Assembly (NCBI GenBank): GCA_963752745.1
Contig: CAVWAK010000005.1
Span: 10,682 to 74,681 of the forward strand
Length of the DNA: 64,000 nt
Direction of reading: 5' to 3'
Origin: Thiogranum sp963752745
Lineage (GTDB): Bacteria; Pseudomonadota; Gammaproteobacteria; DSM-19610
Of the stretch, positions 42,418-51,097 are shown one piece after another. Each line of letters begins with the position of its first letter. Position 1 is the first letter of the stretch. The notes under the pieces were generated by a model. It did not search any database. It was not told the DNA's origin and saw only the letters and a list, made by a program, of their open reading frames with translations. A program made the position numbers and the translations under genes.

Positions 42418-44336
42418 TGCTGTCCGGCAGGTCCACCAATAGGATCTGTACTATCCTTGCTATCGTCGGAACCGGCTTTGTTGGCAGTACCTTTGCCGCT
42501 TGACTGACTGTCATCCCAATCCTTGGGTTCGCGCGCAATTTTACCGGTCATAATGTCGTCAATCTGGTCGCTGTCGATAGTCTCGTACTTGATCAGCGCT
42601 TCGGCCATGAGATGCAATTTATCCAGGTTATCAGTCAGTATCTGCCTGGCTCGATCATAGTTGCGATCGATAATCGTTCGGATCTCGCCATCAATAGCGT
42701 GTGCGGTTTCATCCGATACGTTCTTGTGTTGTGTCACCGAATGGCCCAGGAAGACTTCGCCATCTTCCTCACTGTAGGTTAACGGCCCCAGGCGCTCGGA
42801 AAGCCCCCACTTGGTAACCATATTGCGCGCCAATTCAGTAGAGCGCTGAATATCATTCGACGCACCGGTGGTGACCATGTCTTCGCCGAAAATCATTTCC
42901 TCGGCAATACGCCCGCCAAACAGGCTGGAGATCTGGCTTTCCAGGCGTTGCCGACTGTAGCTATAGCGATCTTCCTCTGGCAGGAACATGGTCACACCAA
43001 GTGCGCGACCACGGGGGATGATACTCACCTTGTAGACCGGATCGTGTGACGGCACTGTGCGACCGACAATGGCGTGACCGGCTTCGTGATAGGCGGTGAG
43101 CTTTTTCTCTTCCTCACTCATAACCATGGAGCGCCGCTCGGTACCCATCATGATTTTGTCCTTGGCCTTTTCGAGATCTTCCATATCGACAAGACGCTTG
43201 TTCGCGCGCGCAGCAAACAAAGCCGCCTCATTAACCAGGTTTGCAAGATCAGCGCCGGAGAAACCCGGTGTACCACGGGCAATAACCCCTGGCTTGAGGT
43301 TGTCCGAGCCCGGCACTTTACGCAGGTGAACCTTGAGAATCTGTTCACGTCCACGAATATCCGGCAGCGGAACTACAACCTGGCGGTCGAATCGGCCAGG
43401 GCGTAACAACGCCGGGTCAAGCACGTCAGGCCGGTTGGTCGCGGCAATAACGATGACGCCTTCATTACCCTCGAAACCATCCATTTCGACCAGCAGCTGG
43501 TTAAGTGTCTGCTCGCGTTCATCGTGACCACCACCCAATCCAGCGCCACGATGGCGCCCAACAGCATCGATTTCGTCGATAAATATGATGCAGGGTGCAT
43601 GTTTCTTGGCCTGCTCGAACATATCACGCACGCGGGATGCACCCACACCGACAAACATTTCCACAAAGTCGGAACCGGAAATGGTAAAGAATGGCACCTT
43701 GGCCTCACCGGCAATGGCTTTTGCCAGCAACGTTTTACCGGTACCCGGCGAACCGACCATCAGCACACCCTGCGGAATCTTGCCGCCCAGCTTCTGGAAT
43801 TTGCCGGGGTCTCTGAGGAACTGGACAAGCTCGGCGACTTCTTCCTTGGCTTCCTCGACACCGGCAACATCGTTAAAGGTGATCTTGACCTGGTCCTCGC
43901 CGAGCATGCGCGCACGGCTTTTGCCGAACGACATGGCTCCGCGTCCAGCGCCACCGCCTTGCATTTGACGCATGAAGAAGATCCAGACACCGATCAGCAA
44001 CAGCATCGGGAACCAGGAAATGAAGATCTGCATCAGCAGCGATTCCTGTTCCGGCTCCTGCGCCTTGACCTGCACACCATTGCTGAGCAGATCATTGATC
44101 ATCTCGGGATCATTCGGCGTGTAGCTGGAGAATTTTTCGCCGCTGGCCAGCTGGCCCTTGACCGTCCGGCCGTCAATAACAACGCTCTGAACAAGGCCGC
44201 TTTTGACGTTGCCAATAAAGTCAGAATACGGCACGCTCTGTGCGCGCGGCGTCGGCGGACCAAAATTGTTAAAGACAGACATCAGGACGACCGCAATGAT
44301 CACCCAGAGAAGAATATTCTTCGCCATGTCGTTCAA
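42414..44336 (-). CDS. ftsH: ATP-dependent zinc metalloprotease FtsH
   Basis: About 640 residues: N-terminal MNDMAKNILLWVIIAVVLMS anchor, periplasmic domain, second transmembrane helix (FISWFPMLLLIGVWIFFM), AAA+ module with Walker A GSPGTGKT, Walker B IIFIDEID and SRH region, then the zinc site HEAGH. It degrades misfolded membrane proteins and regulators such as LpxC. A TTG at 44336 behind GAGGT is preferred; ATG 44327 is the alternative and the longer frame upstream is not conserved. Confidence 0.97.
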   Translation of the reverse strand: MNDMAKNILLWVIIAVVLMSVFNNFGPPTPRAQSVPYSDFIGNVKSGLVQSVVIDGRTVKGQLASGEKFSSYTPNDPEMINDLLSNGVQVKAQEPEQESLLMQIFISWFPMLLLIGVWIFFMRQMQGGGAGRGAMSFGKSRARMLGEDQVKITFNDVAGVEEAKEEVAELVQFLRDPGKFQKLGGKIPQGVLMVGSPGTGKTLLAKAIAGEAKVPFFTISGSDFVEMFVGVGASRVRDMFEQAKKHAPCIIFIDEIDAVGRHRGAGLGGGHDEREQTLNQLLVEMDGFEGNEGVIVIAATNRPDVLDPALLRPGRFDRQVVVPLPDIRGREQILKVHLRKVPGSDNLKPGVIARGTPGFSGADLANLVNEAALFAARANKRLVDMEDLEKAKDKIMMGTERRSMVMSEEEKKLTAYHEAGHAIVGRTVPSHDPVYKVSIIPRGRALGVTMFLPEEDRYSYSRQRLESQISSLFGGRIAEEMIFGEDMVTTGASNDIQRSTELARNMVTKWGLSERLGPLTYSEEDGEVFLGHSVTQHKNVSDETAHAIDGEIRTIIDRNYDRARQILTDNLDKLHLMAEALIKYETIDSDQIDDIMTGKIAREPKDWDDSQSSGKGTANKAGSDDSKDSTDPIGGPAGQH

Positions 44337-44447
44337 ATCATTTACCTCTTTAAAGACCGTAGACGGCGATTGACCAGGGATAGGAAAATAACTGAAGATA
44401 TTGTCCTGTAAGGCGTTTCGGCCCAACTGGTAGTTACCTGAAACATA

Positions 44448-45068
44448 CTATATTTTACGTCCTCTCGCCAGCGCATAGACTTCGCGCGAACGTGGCCGTG
44501 AAGCCTTTGGCTTACGCACAATTACCTTTTCGTAGCGCTGTTTCAGGTCCTTTAGCAGGACATCAAAGCCCTCACCCTGAAATAACTTGACCAGCAGGTC
44601 ACCGCCCGGGCGCAATACGCGATCGGCAAAATCCACTGCTAATTCCGCAAGATACATTGCTCGAGGCTGGTCGACGGCTTCCATGCCACTTATATTGGGG
44701 GCGATATCCGACATTACAAGGTCAATTTCACGTTTCTCGAGTACCGCCAGCAATTCATTCAAAACGTCTTCCTCGCGGAAATCACCCTCAACAAACGTTA
44801 CCCCGGGAAGCGGCTCCATGGGCAGTATATCCATCGCCACCACGACCCCTTTCCGGCCAATTAGTCCTAATGCGTACTGACTCCAGCCTCCAGGCGCCGC
44901 ACCCAGGTCAACAATCGACATGCCAGGCTTGATAATGCGGTCTTTGGCCTGGATCTCTTCGAGCTTGTAAACCGCACGCGAACGGTACCCGTCCCGTTGC
45001 GCCTTTTTGACATACTCATCGTCGAAATGTTCTCTCAGCCAGCGGTGGCTGCTTTTGCTGCGCGCCAT
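44448..45068 (-). CDS. rlmE: 23S rRNA (uridine2552-2'-O)-methyltransferase RlmE
   Basis: A 206-residue FtsJ/RrmJ protein. MARSKSSHRWLREHFDDEYVK start, SRAVYKLEEI, SAM loop VDLGAAPGGWSQYA, catalytic tetrad residues in VMSDIAPNISG and LVKLFQGEGFD. The frame is open 219 bases further upstream but that part lies over yhbY; ATG 45068 gives the family length. It precedes ftsH by about 110 bases and is divergent from yhbY. Confidence 0.96.
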   Translation of the reverse strand: MARSKSSHRWLREHFDDEYVKKAQRDGYRSRAVYKLEEIQAKDRIIKPGMSIVDLGAAPGGWSQYALGLIGRKGVVVAMDILPMEPLPGVTFVEGDFREEDVLNELLAVLEKREIDLVMSDIAPNISGMEAVDQPRAMYLAELAVDFADRVLRPGGDLLVKLFQGEGFDVLLKDLKQRYEKVIVRKPKASRPRSREVYALARGRKI

Positions 45069-45105
45069 GAATATTCCGTAACAGTTAAACCGGTACCAAT
45101 TTAAT

Positions 45106-45130
45106 GGGGAGCGAATTAAAATCAGTCCCC
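45106..45130. repeat. Imperfect GGGGA...TCCCC palindrome between rlmE and yhbY
   Basis: GGGGAGCGA and TCAGTCCCC flank an AT-rich loop; seven of nine positions pair. It ends two bases before the yhbY start and lies within the divergent rlmE/yhbY leader. It resembles the perfect palindrome at 30429-30452 in its ends and its ATTAAA-containing centre. This type is widespread in proteobacterial REP-like elements. Confidence 0.45.
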
Positions 45131-45132
45131 AT

Positions 45133-45426
45133 ATGACATTAACAGATGAACAAAAGAAAAGGTTACGCGGACTGGGCCATAAACTGAAGCCGGTAATCAT
45201 TGTGGGCGCTGGGGGATTGTCAGAATCCCTGCTGGACGAGTTCGAACGCTCGCTGGCCCACCACGAACTGATGAAAATCAGGGTCAATGTTGGCGACCGC
45301 GATGAGCGAGACCAGGCGATTACCCATCTTTGTGAACGCAGTCATGCCGCACTCATTCAGCGCGTTGGCAATACCGCCCTGCTTTTTTTAAAGAAGCCTA
45401 AAGGATCAAAATTCACTACATTCTAG
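45133..45426 (+). CDS. yhbY: YhbY family CRM-domain RNA-binding protein
   Basis: A 97-residue CRM-domain protein: LTDEQKKRLRGLGHKLKPVI, the GGLSESLLDEFERSL helix and the HELMKIRVNVGD strand, ending LFLKKPKG. YhbY binds pre-50S ribosomal particles in assembly. It is divergent from rlmE, its normal neighbour. No good ribosome binding site is visible because the palindrome occupies the leader. Confidence 0.94.
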   Translation: MTLTDEQKKRLRGLGHKLKPVIIVGAGGLSESLLDEFERSLAHHELMKIRVNVGDRDERDQAITHLCERSHAALIQRVGNTALLFLKKPKGSKFTTF

Positions 45427-45520
45427 TGGATATGACTATAGTCAATGCATGCCGCGGGTATGGGCGGGCAACATAACAAACAATGCCGACAGTCGTTAGC
45501 GTTCATACGGAAACAGAGCA

Positions 45521-46579
45521 ATGCCAAACAGTTCGTTATCCAAGGCCACCGCGCTCATCGCTTGCCTGTCCGTTCTGGCGGTCTGGAGCTTCCCCGGTTC
45601 ACTGTATGCCCAGGGTGATGAACTGGAGGAATTGACGGATTTCAACAGCTTCGACGACGACGCCCTGCCCGAACCCATCAGCCATCCCCGCTGGTTCAAA
45701 CTCAGCTTCCTGGACTTGCGCGATGATATCAAGGAAGCAATTGCCGCTAACAAGCAGGGATTGATGGTTTACTTTGGCCAGAAGAACTGCGCCTACTGCA
45801 AACAATTACTGGAAACAAATTTCGGCAAACCGGATATCCTGGCCTATACGCAGAAACATTTTGATGTCATTGGTCTCGATATCCACGGCCAGCGATCATT
45901 GACCGGGCTCGACGGGCGCGAATGGGACGAACGCAGCTTTGCTGTTAAACATCATATCGACTTTACGCCCACGCTAATCTTTTACGACAGCCAACAGCGG
46001 GAAGCCCTGCGATTATCCGGCTACTACCCACCCTACAAGTTCAGGGCAGCCATGGAATACGTTGCAGACGGACATTACCTGCGTGAGGACTTCCGCAGTT
46101 ACCTGGCACGCGCCGACATCCCGATGGTTTTCGAGACCGGAGAACTCAGTGAGGAAGACTTTTTCACCCCCGGGCCACACGCTCTGGATCGTTCGCATAT
46201 TCCCGGAGAACGGCCGCTGGTAGTATTTTTCGAACAGGGCGACTGTCATGCCTGCGATGTCCTGCACACCGGTCCGTTACAACAAGTCGACATTCGCAGG
46301 CGCCTGAATGAACTCGATGCTACCCAGCTGGATATGTGGAGTGACACACTGGTACAGACCCCGGATGGCAAACGAACGACCGCAAAAAAATGGGCTGACA
46401 AACTCGGTCTGTTCTACACGCCGACACTGATTTTCTTCGATGACGATGGAGATGAGATCCTGCGTGTCGACTCCGTTGTGCAGTTTTACCGCTTACGCAA
46501 CGTGCTCGACTATGTCATCACCGGCGCCTATCTCGAGTACCCGACCTTCCAGCAATGGCGTAGTGCAGCAATGCGCTAG
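45521..46579 (+). CDS. Exported protein with two thioredoxin-fold domains
   Basis: A 352-residue protein with a signal peptide (ending LYAQG). The first thioredoxin-like domain has CAYC near residues 91-94 in GQKNCAYCKQLLE and a cis-Pro in FTPTLIFYD; the second has CHAC near 243-246 in EQGDCHACDVLHTGP and FYTPTLIFFDDDG. This resembles SoxW/thioredoxin_2 proteins in tandem. It is probably a periplasmic thiol reductase or disulfide carrier, partner unknown. Its 3' end overlaps the convergent MotB-like gene by four bases. Confidence 0.8.
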   Translation: MPNSSLSKATALIACLSVLAVWSFPGSLYAQGDELEELTDFNSFDDDALPEPISHPRWFKLSFLDLRDDIKEAIAANKQGLMVYFGQKNCAYCKQLLETNFGKPDILAYTQKHFDVIGLDIHGQRSLTGLDGREWDERSFAVKHHIDFTPTLIFYDSQQREALRLSGYYPPYKFRAAMEYVADGHYLREDFRSYLARADIPMVFETGELSEEDFFTPGPHALDRSHIPGERPLVVFFEQGDCHACDVLHTGPLQQVDIRRRLNELDATQLDMWSDTLVQTPDGKRTTAKKWADKLGLFYTPTLIFFDDDGDEILRVDSVVQFYRLRNVLDYVITGAYLEYPTFQQWRSAAMR

Positions 46580-47700
46580 CGGCTGGTCAGCTTGAACTCG
46601 ATTCGACGGTTACGCCGATAGGCCTCGGCGGTGTTTCCTTTATCCAGCGGGTGATACTGGGCGAATCCTGCCGCTACCAGTCGATGCGGCGGTACGCCCT
46701 GTTCGACAAGATATTTCACAATACTGGTCGCACGTGCCGACGACAATTCCCAGTTGGAAGGGAATGCCTTGCGTACCGGGCGCCGGTCAGTATGCCCGTC
46801 AATACGCAGTACCCAGTCGATATCGTCCGGTATCTGTGCAGCAATACTTTTCAGCGTTCGCGCTACTGCAGCAATTTCATGCCGCCCCTCCACATCGAGC
46901 GTGGCTGACGCTGACGAGAACAGGACTTCGGAAGGCAACACAAAGCGGTCGCCCTCAACGCGAATATCAGCGTTATCCTGCAGCGACTCACGTAGCTTGC
47001 CAAAAAACTCTGACCGATACACGGCCAGTTCCTCGACCTTGCCAGCCAGTGCCGCATTCAGGCGCTGCCCGAGATCTTCAACTTCCAGGTTTTTGTCTTG
47101 CAACTCACCCTCTGAAACAGACAAGGCCGAATTGAGTCGCGTTAACTGTTCGTTGAGCGCTTCCAGTCGCACACCCAGTTGTGCCGAGGAATCACGTGCC
47201 TGAATCGTTGCCTGCTCACTGTCCTGCAATGATGCCTCAAGCTGATCACGTTCAGCTTCCAGACTACTTACGGTCTTGGTACGCTGCGCTACGAGCTGTA
47301 ACTGCTCCGACAGCTGGGTACGACCGGTATCCAGCTCGACTTGCAATGCGGCCAGCGCAACTTCGGTTTCCCTGGCTTCAAGCGTCATCAAAGACAGGCG
47401 CTGGCGCAAATCATCTTCGCTCAACAGGCTGGACTCCAGCGCCTTGTTAACGCCCGTCAGCTCTGATTCAAGACTGTCCTTATCCTTACGCTCCTGGCTC
47501 AACACATTTGCAAGACCACGCATTTGTCCTCGCAACTGATCAATAGCTTCGTCACGACCCAACAGTGCATCACTTAAAAGAAATTGCCCCAGCGAAAACA
47601 GCAATAATACAAAAATGACAACCATTAACAATGCCGCCAGTGCGTCAACAAATCCCGGCCAGATATCCAGCGCCCGGCGACGACGGTTGGTGAGCATCAT
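46576..47700 (-). CDS. MotB-like protein with OmpA peptidoglycan-binding domain
   Basis: A 374-residue protein: one N-terminal transmembrane helix with an Asp at its start (WPGFVDALAALLMVVIFVL, Asp19), matching the MotB plug/proton-conducting position. A long coiled coil runs from about 45 to 225, and a C-terminal OmpA domain (VLFSSASATLD, DGHTDRRPV, ELSSARATSIVKYL, RRNRRIEFKL) follows. With the MotA/ExbB-like gene upstream it should form a proton-driven inner-membrane motor or energiser anchored to peptidoglycan. No flagellar genes are nearby, so a non-flagellar role is likely. Confidence 0.85.
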   Translation of the reverse strand: MMLTNRRRRALDIWPGFVDALAALLMVVIFVLLLFSLGQFLLSDALLGRDEAIDQLRGQMRGLANVLSQERKDKDSLESELTGVNKALESSLLSEDDLRQRLSLMTLEARETEVALAALQVELDTGRTQLSEQLQLVAQRTKTVSSLEAERDQLEASLQDSEQATIQARDSSAQLGVRLEALNEQLTRLNSALSVSEGELQDKNLEVEDLGQRLNAALAGKVEELAVYRSEFFGKLRESLQDNADIRVEGDRFVLPSEVLFSSASATLDVEGRHEIAAVARTLKSIAAQIPDDIDWVLRIDGHTDRRPVRKAFPSNWELSSARATSIVKYLVEQGVPPHRLVAAGFAQYHPLDKGNTAEAYRRNRRIEFKLTSR

Positions 47701-47705
47701 AACGG

Positions 47706-48857
47706 TCAGCCCGCCCGGCTCTTACCGTGATGTCGTCCGCGGCCATGGGCCTCGGCAGACAGCGCACGTGCGATCAGACGCAGCTCATCACGGATATCGT
47801 CCGACAACTGTTCACGACCACCTGACAGGTTATCAGCCAGCCTTTTAATATTGATATCCAGGTTGCGGACATGTGTATGGAGCGCAGACTCGCTGTCACT
47901 TTGTTGCTCAACGAGTCTGGACAGCACCGGCGCCAGTTCGCTCTGCCCCTTTGACAGCATTGCCATCAGCCGTTGCTCGTCATGTGACTGATCGACAAAA
48001 ACAGCCAGCTTCTCACCCAAACCCTGAATCTGCTCGCCGACCTGCCGGCGCTGGAGATCATCGCGCATAATACTGCGCTGAAGTTTATCCAGTGTTTCTG
48101 CCGTCTGCTCGAGCATTGCGTGAATATAGGTTGGGTCACTGAGCTGGCCCTCGGCATGCATTTGCAAACCGGACATGCGCGTCAAACCAGTGAGCCAGTC
48201 TTCCAGCTCGTTGAAGAAACGATTTTGTGCGTGCCCCACCTGGAGATCGAGAAATCCCAGCACCAGCGAACCGGCCAGGCCAAACAGGGAAGAACTGAAT
48301 GCCGTACCCATGCCAGCCAGCGGCTTGTCCAGACCTGCCAGCAGGGAACCAAATAACACGCCATTTTCGCCGCCACCGGCATTCAGGTCACTAATCATAC
48401 GACCTACCGCACTGACAGTATCCAAAAGCCCCCAGAACGTTCCCAGCAGACCCAGAAATATCAGCAACCCGATGGTATAGCGCGACACATCACGGGATTC
48501 ATCCAGACGCAGGCGTACGCTGTCCAGGACAGCGCGCAAAGACAGGGGTGAGAGGCTGACAGGCTCGTCACCGTGCTGGGCAAACATTTTTTCCAGAGAA
48601 ATGAGCAGGCGTGGCCGCGAAGAGCCGCGCTTGCGGCGGCTGCGCACCCGGTTGACCCAGCTGACTTCTGTAGACAGTGCCGCCACTTGCCGGAAACTCA
48701 CCAGCATGCCGATCACAAAAACACCGACAATAACGGTGTTAAAAACAGGATTGGAAAGGAACGCCTCGCTGAGCGGCTCAATCAGCGCTACGACAGCCAG
48801 ACCAAGCAGCCCCAGGAAAGACAGCATCCACAACAAAACACGTCCGGGCCGCGACAT
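47706..48857 (-). CDS. MotA/TolQ/ExbB-like proton channel protein
   Basis: A 383-residue protein with transmembrane helices at about 7-35 and 40-65, then two near 125-145 (GLLIFLGLLGTFWGLLDTV) and 170-205 (LAGMGTAFSSSLFGLAGSLVLGF), the paired helices of the MotA_ExbB family. The C-terminal 170 residues are a predicted helical domain. ATG 48857 stands eight bases behind AAGGAG; earlier starts are less well placed. Five bases separate it from the MotB-like gene, its obvious partner. Confidence 0.83.
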   Translation of the reverse strand: MSRPGRVLLWMLSFLGLLGLAVVALIEPLSEAFLSNPVFNTVIVGVFVIGMLVSFRQVAALSTEVSWVNRVRSRRKRGSSRPRLLISLEKMFAQHGDEPVSLSPLSLRAVLDSVRLRLDESRDVSRYTIGLLIFLGLLGTFWGLLDTVSAVGRMISDLNAGGGENGVLFGSLLAGLDKPLAGMGTAFSSSLFGLAGSLVLGFLDLQVGHAQNRFFNELEDWLTGLTRMSGLQMHAEGQLSDPTYIHAMLEQTAETLDKLQRSIMRDDLQRRQVGEQIQGLGEKLAVFVDQSHDEQRLMAMLSKGQSELAPVLSRLVEQQSDSESALHTHVRNLDINIKRLADNLSGGREQLSDDIRDELRLIARALSAEAHGRGRHHGKSRAG

Positions 48858-48908
48858 AAACGTCTCCTTATTCATTATCTTCCAGAAATCTGATACCAAC
48901 TGTGCAGA

Positions 48909-49046
48909 TCAGTTCAGCAGGCAATGACGGGCATAATCTGCCGCCTCATTGGCCGTCCAGTCACCCTTCGGTGTTACGTCCATCTGTCCGCACCAGCGCT
49001 CACTACCGACTTCCGGCGCGAAAGCCATACTCACTCTATGGTGCAT
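48909..49046 (-). CDS. DUF3012 family small protein, leader altered
   Basis: From ATG 49028 the frame reads MAFAPEVGSERWCGQMDVTP and then KGDWTANEAADYARHCLLN, an unmistakable DUF3012 domain (EVGSExWC...PKGDWTANEAxDYAxHC). Members are normally small lipoproteins with the lipidated Cys directly before APEVGS; here that position is Phe and no hydrophobic signal is encoded upstream. An ATG at 49046 or GTG at 49055 adds only polar residues. It may therefore be a broken copy left after loss of the signal sequence. Confidence 0.65.
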   Translation of the reverse strand: MHHRVSMAFAPEVGSERWCGQMDVTPKGDWTANEAADYARHCLLN

Positions 49047-49064
49047 CAATTTCACTCTTTCGAC

Positions 49065-49370
49065 TCAGCCGTTGCCAGGAAAACTACCGGGCCACAATCC
49101 CAGGCCAAGCCACAAAAACCCGGCAGCCAGCATGCCACAACCCAGCGCCGAAATAATTAAACTGCCGCTAAAACCCTGGTGTATCAGGCTACGCAAGGCC
49201 AGCCCTGATCCAATGGCGGTCAGGAAAAAACCAAACTCGGTGACAATTAGCAGTGTAAGCAGCGGCAGGCGGCGGTCAGCCTCGGGCCCGACAGCACCGG
49301 TGGCCATCAGCACCAGCGCGATCAGCAGCCCCAGCCCCAGTGCCAGCCATGGAAACGATATTCGCAACAC
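49065..49370 (-). CDS. Small three-helix membrane protein, unknown function
   Basis: A 101-residue protein made mainly of three hydrophobic helices: LALGLGLLIALVLMATGAV, LTLLIVTEFGFFLTAIGSGL and ALGCGMLAAGFLWLGLGLW. The pattern of a Gly-rich membrane protein is clear but I recognise no family. ACACACAGCTCC-type leader lacks a strong binding site. It sits just upstream of the DUF3012 fragment on the same strand. Confidence 0.6.
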   Translation of the reverse strand: MLRISFPWLALGLGLLIALVLMATGAVGPEADRRLPLLTLLIVTEFGFFLTAIGSGLALRSLIHQGFSGSLIISALGCGMLAAGFLWLGLGLWPGSFPGNG

Positions 49371-49535
49371 ACAGCTCCTTGGCTTGTGGACAAAACATCT
49401 GGTCTGGAGACCATGTTAGCGGCTGCAGCCGGACTCGGCAAATACCGATTTCAGTTACAACCGATGATGACCGATATCCTTAGGCACACATTGGCCACTG
49501 GCTGTCCAGGCAAGGTGCTCGAACAGGGAAGACTC

Positions 49536-50141
49536 ATGGAAATTGCTGCAGGTATTATATTTGGCACCGCACTGGTGTTGACCTCACTGTGCATCAACCG
49601 CTTGATTCTCGGAAGCAAGCTTCGCATCGACTTTTACAGGCTCGCACTGACAGCGTCCAGTGTGCTGCTGTTGGCTGTTATTGGCGAATCCCTGATAAAC
49701 CCTCTGTACGAATTATGGTTCGGATCCAAACTCTGGGAATACCGGATTCTGCCTCTACACGACCAAAATGTATCCGCCCTGGGGCTTATTGTCTGGACTG
49801 CCTATGGCATCCACCTTTACCTTACCATGCAGACACTTGAAGCGAAGCTGTCGCCCCGATGGAATACTCCCTTTGGTATTGCCTTCATTATCGGCTTCGA
49901 AGCACCTTTGGTATTCGAAATACTGGGCAACCTGATATTCCTGAGATTGCTGGGCGACTACTATGCCTACTACCTGCCCTCTGACGTGTATCACCTGACT
50001 TCTTTTCAGGTCATCCCAATATACATGCTGTGCGTGTACATCGGACTACTGATATTGGACTATCTAACCCGCCAGCCACGTCGAATCACGCTACCGCCCG
50101 CAATTTTTGGTGCCGGCATCGTTTACGTACTGGCCGGTTGA
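49536..50141 (+). CDS. Polytopic membrane protein, unknown function
   Basis: About 201 residues with six hydrophobic segments, e.g. IIFGTALVLTSLCINRLIL, SSVLLLAVIGESLI, ALGLIVWTAYGIHLYL, FGIAFIIGFEAPLVFEILG and VIPIYMLCVYIGLLIL. Charged residues conserved-looking within or near helices (Glu in VIGESLINPLYE, Glu in GFEAPLVFE) hint at a transport or enzymatic core, but no family is recognised. ATG 49536 follows AGGGAAG; an upstream in-frame start at 49386 adds 50 residues without membrane character. Confidence 0.65.
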   Translation: MEIAAGIIFGTALVLTSLCINRLILGSKLRIDFYRLALTASSVLLLAVIGESLINPLYELWFGSKLWEYRILPLHDQNVSALGLIVWTAYGIHLYLTMQTLEAKLSPRWNTPFGIAFIIGFEAPLVFEILGNLIFLRLLGDYYAYYLPSDVYHLTSFQVIPIYMLCVYIGLLILDYLTRQPRRITLPPAIFGAGIVYVLAG

Positions 50142-50146
50142 CTCGT

Positions 50147-50593
50147 TTACTCATCTCCATTGTTACCATCACGGGCTACAATCAGAACTATACCTAACAG
50201 GCTGTTCAACAGATAAAGCACCGAAGCCGCACCGTGCAGCCGGCCAAATTCGGCGCTATCCGTCAAACCTTGCGAGCGCAGTTCGGTAATCATCGGGGCC
50301 ACCAAAAACTGTCCGGCAACAATGAACAGAATCATGACCAGCAATACCACCGCCCGCCAGTTAAACCGCTGATTCGTGTGACGCAATTGATTAAACAGTA
50401 ATAGCAGGGTGCCGCAGGCAAGACCAACATAGGCAATAATTTCAAACATGACGCCAGCCAGGCTACCGGCCAGTGCGCGATCCTCGAGGTTCGCGAACAG
50501 GGCGGGGGCAACCATGTAACCGATCGCCCACAGCCCGCCAACCCAGATTGTCAGCAGGAGTCTTTCACCAGCGAGCATGCGGCGGCTGTTCAA
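50147..50593 (-). CDS. DUF4149 (TMEM205-like) membrane protein
   Basis: A 148-residue four-helix membrane protein: LLTIWVGGLWAIGYMVAPALFA, ALAGSLAGVMFEIIAYVGL, VVLLVMILFIVAGQFLVAPMI and a C-terminal VLYLLNSLLGIVLIV, with the conserved FGRLHGAASVLYLLN. DUF4149 genes commonly sit between greA and yhbY in gammaproteobacteria, as here before later insertion. Starts are TTG 50593 or ATG 50578. Confidence 0.88.
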   Translation of the reverse strand: MNSRRMLAGERLLLTIWVGGLWAIGYMVAPALFANLEDRALAGSLAGVMFEIIAYVGLACGTLLLLFNQLRHTNQRFNWRAVVLLVMILFIVAGQFLVAPMITELRSQGLTDSAEFGRLHGAASVLYLLNSLLGIVLIVARDGNNGDE

Positions 50594-50620
50594 AACAAGA
50601 GGCGTTGCAGCATGAATCCG

Positions 50621-51097
50621 TTACACGTAGCGGACTTCTACAATTTCCAGATTGCGTTCGCCACCAGGCGCGACCACCGTTGCCACATCGCCCTCCTCCT
50701 TGCCGATGAGAGCACGCGCAATTGGAGAACTGACAGAAATCAGCCCTTGCTTGATGTCGGCCTCATCCTCGCCAACGATCTGGTAAGTCAGCTCTTCACC
50801 CGTATCCTCATCTGCCATATCAACAGTAGCACCGAACACCACCTTGCCACCGGCATCGAGGCTTGTAACATCGATGATATTGGCATTCGAGAGTTTGCCT
50901 TCAATGTCCTTGATACGGCCCTCGGCAAAACTCTGCTGCTCGCGTGCAGCGTGATACTCGGCGTTTTCCTTAAGATCCCCATGCGCACGCGCTTCGGCAA
51001 TAGCCTGAATAATTCGCGGACGATCGACTGTCTTTAGCTGATGCAGCTCAGCCTGAAGATTTTCGGCACCTTTTCTTGTTAACGGGACCTTGTTCAT
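50621..51097 (-). CDS. greA: Transcription elongation factor GreA
   Basis: A 158-residue GreA that rescues backtracked RNA polymerase by stimulating transcript cleavage. N-terminal coiled coil MNKVPLTRKGAENLQAELHQ with the tip residues in HGDLKENAEYHAAREQQ, then the FKBP-like C-terminal domain (VGEDEADIKQGLISVSSPIA, LIGKEEGD). Its ATG overlaps the carB stop as ATGA, so it is translated with the carAB mRNA. Confidence 0.97.
   Translation of the reverse strand: MNKVPLTRKGAENLQAELHQLKTVDRPRIIQAIAEARAHGDLKENAEYHAAREQQSFAEGRIKDIEGKLSNANIIDVTSLDAGGKVVFGATVDMADEDTGEELTYQIVGEDEADIKQGLISVSSPIARALIGKEEGDVATVVAPGGERNLEIVEVRYV

Noticed and set aside
43524..44411. A 295-codon open frame on the plus strand opposite ftsH
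   Set aside because: The ftsH motifs are intact on the other strand and the antisense translation is rich in His, Arg and Thr without family likeness.
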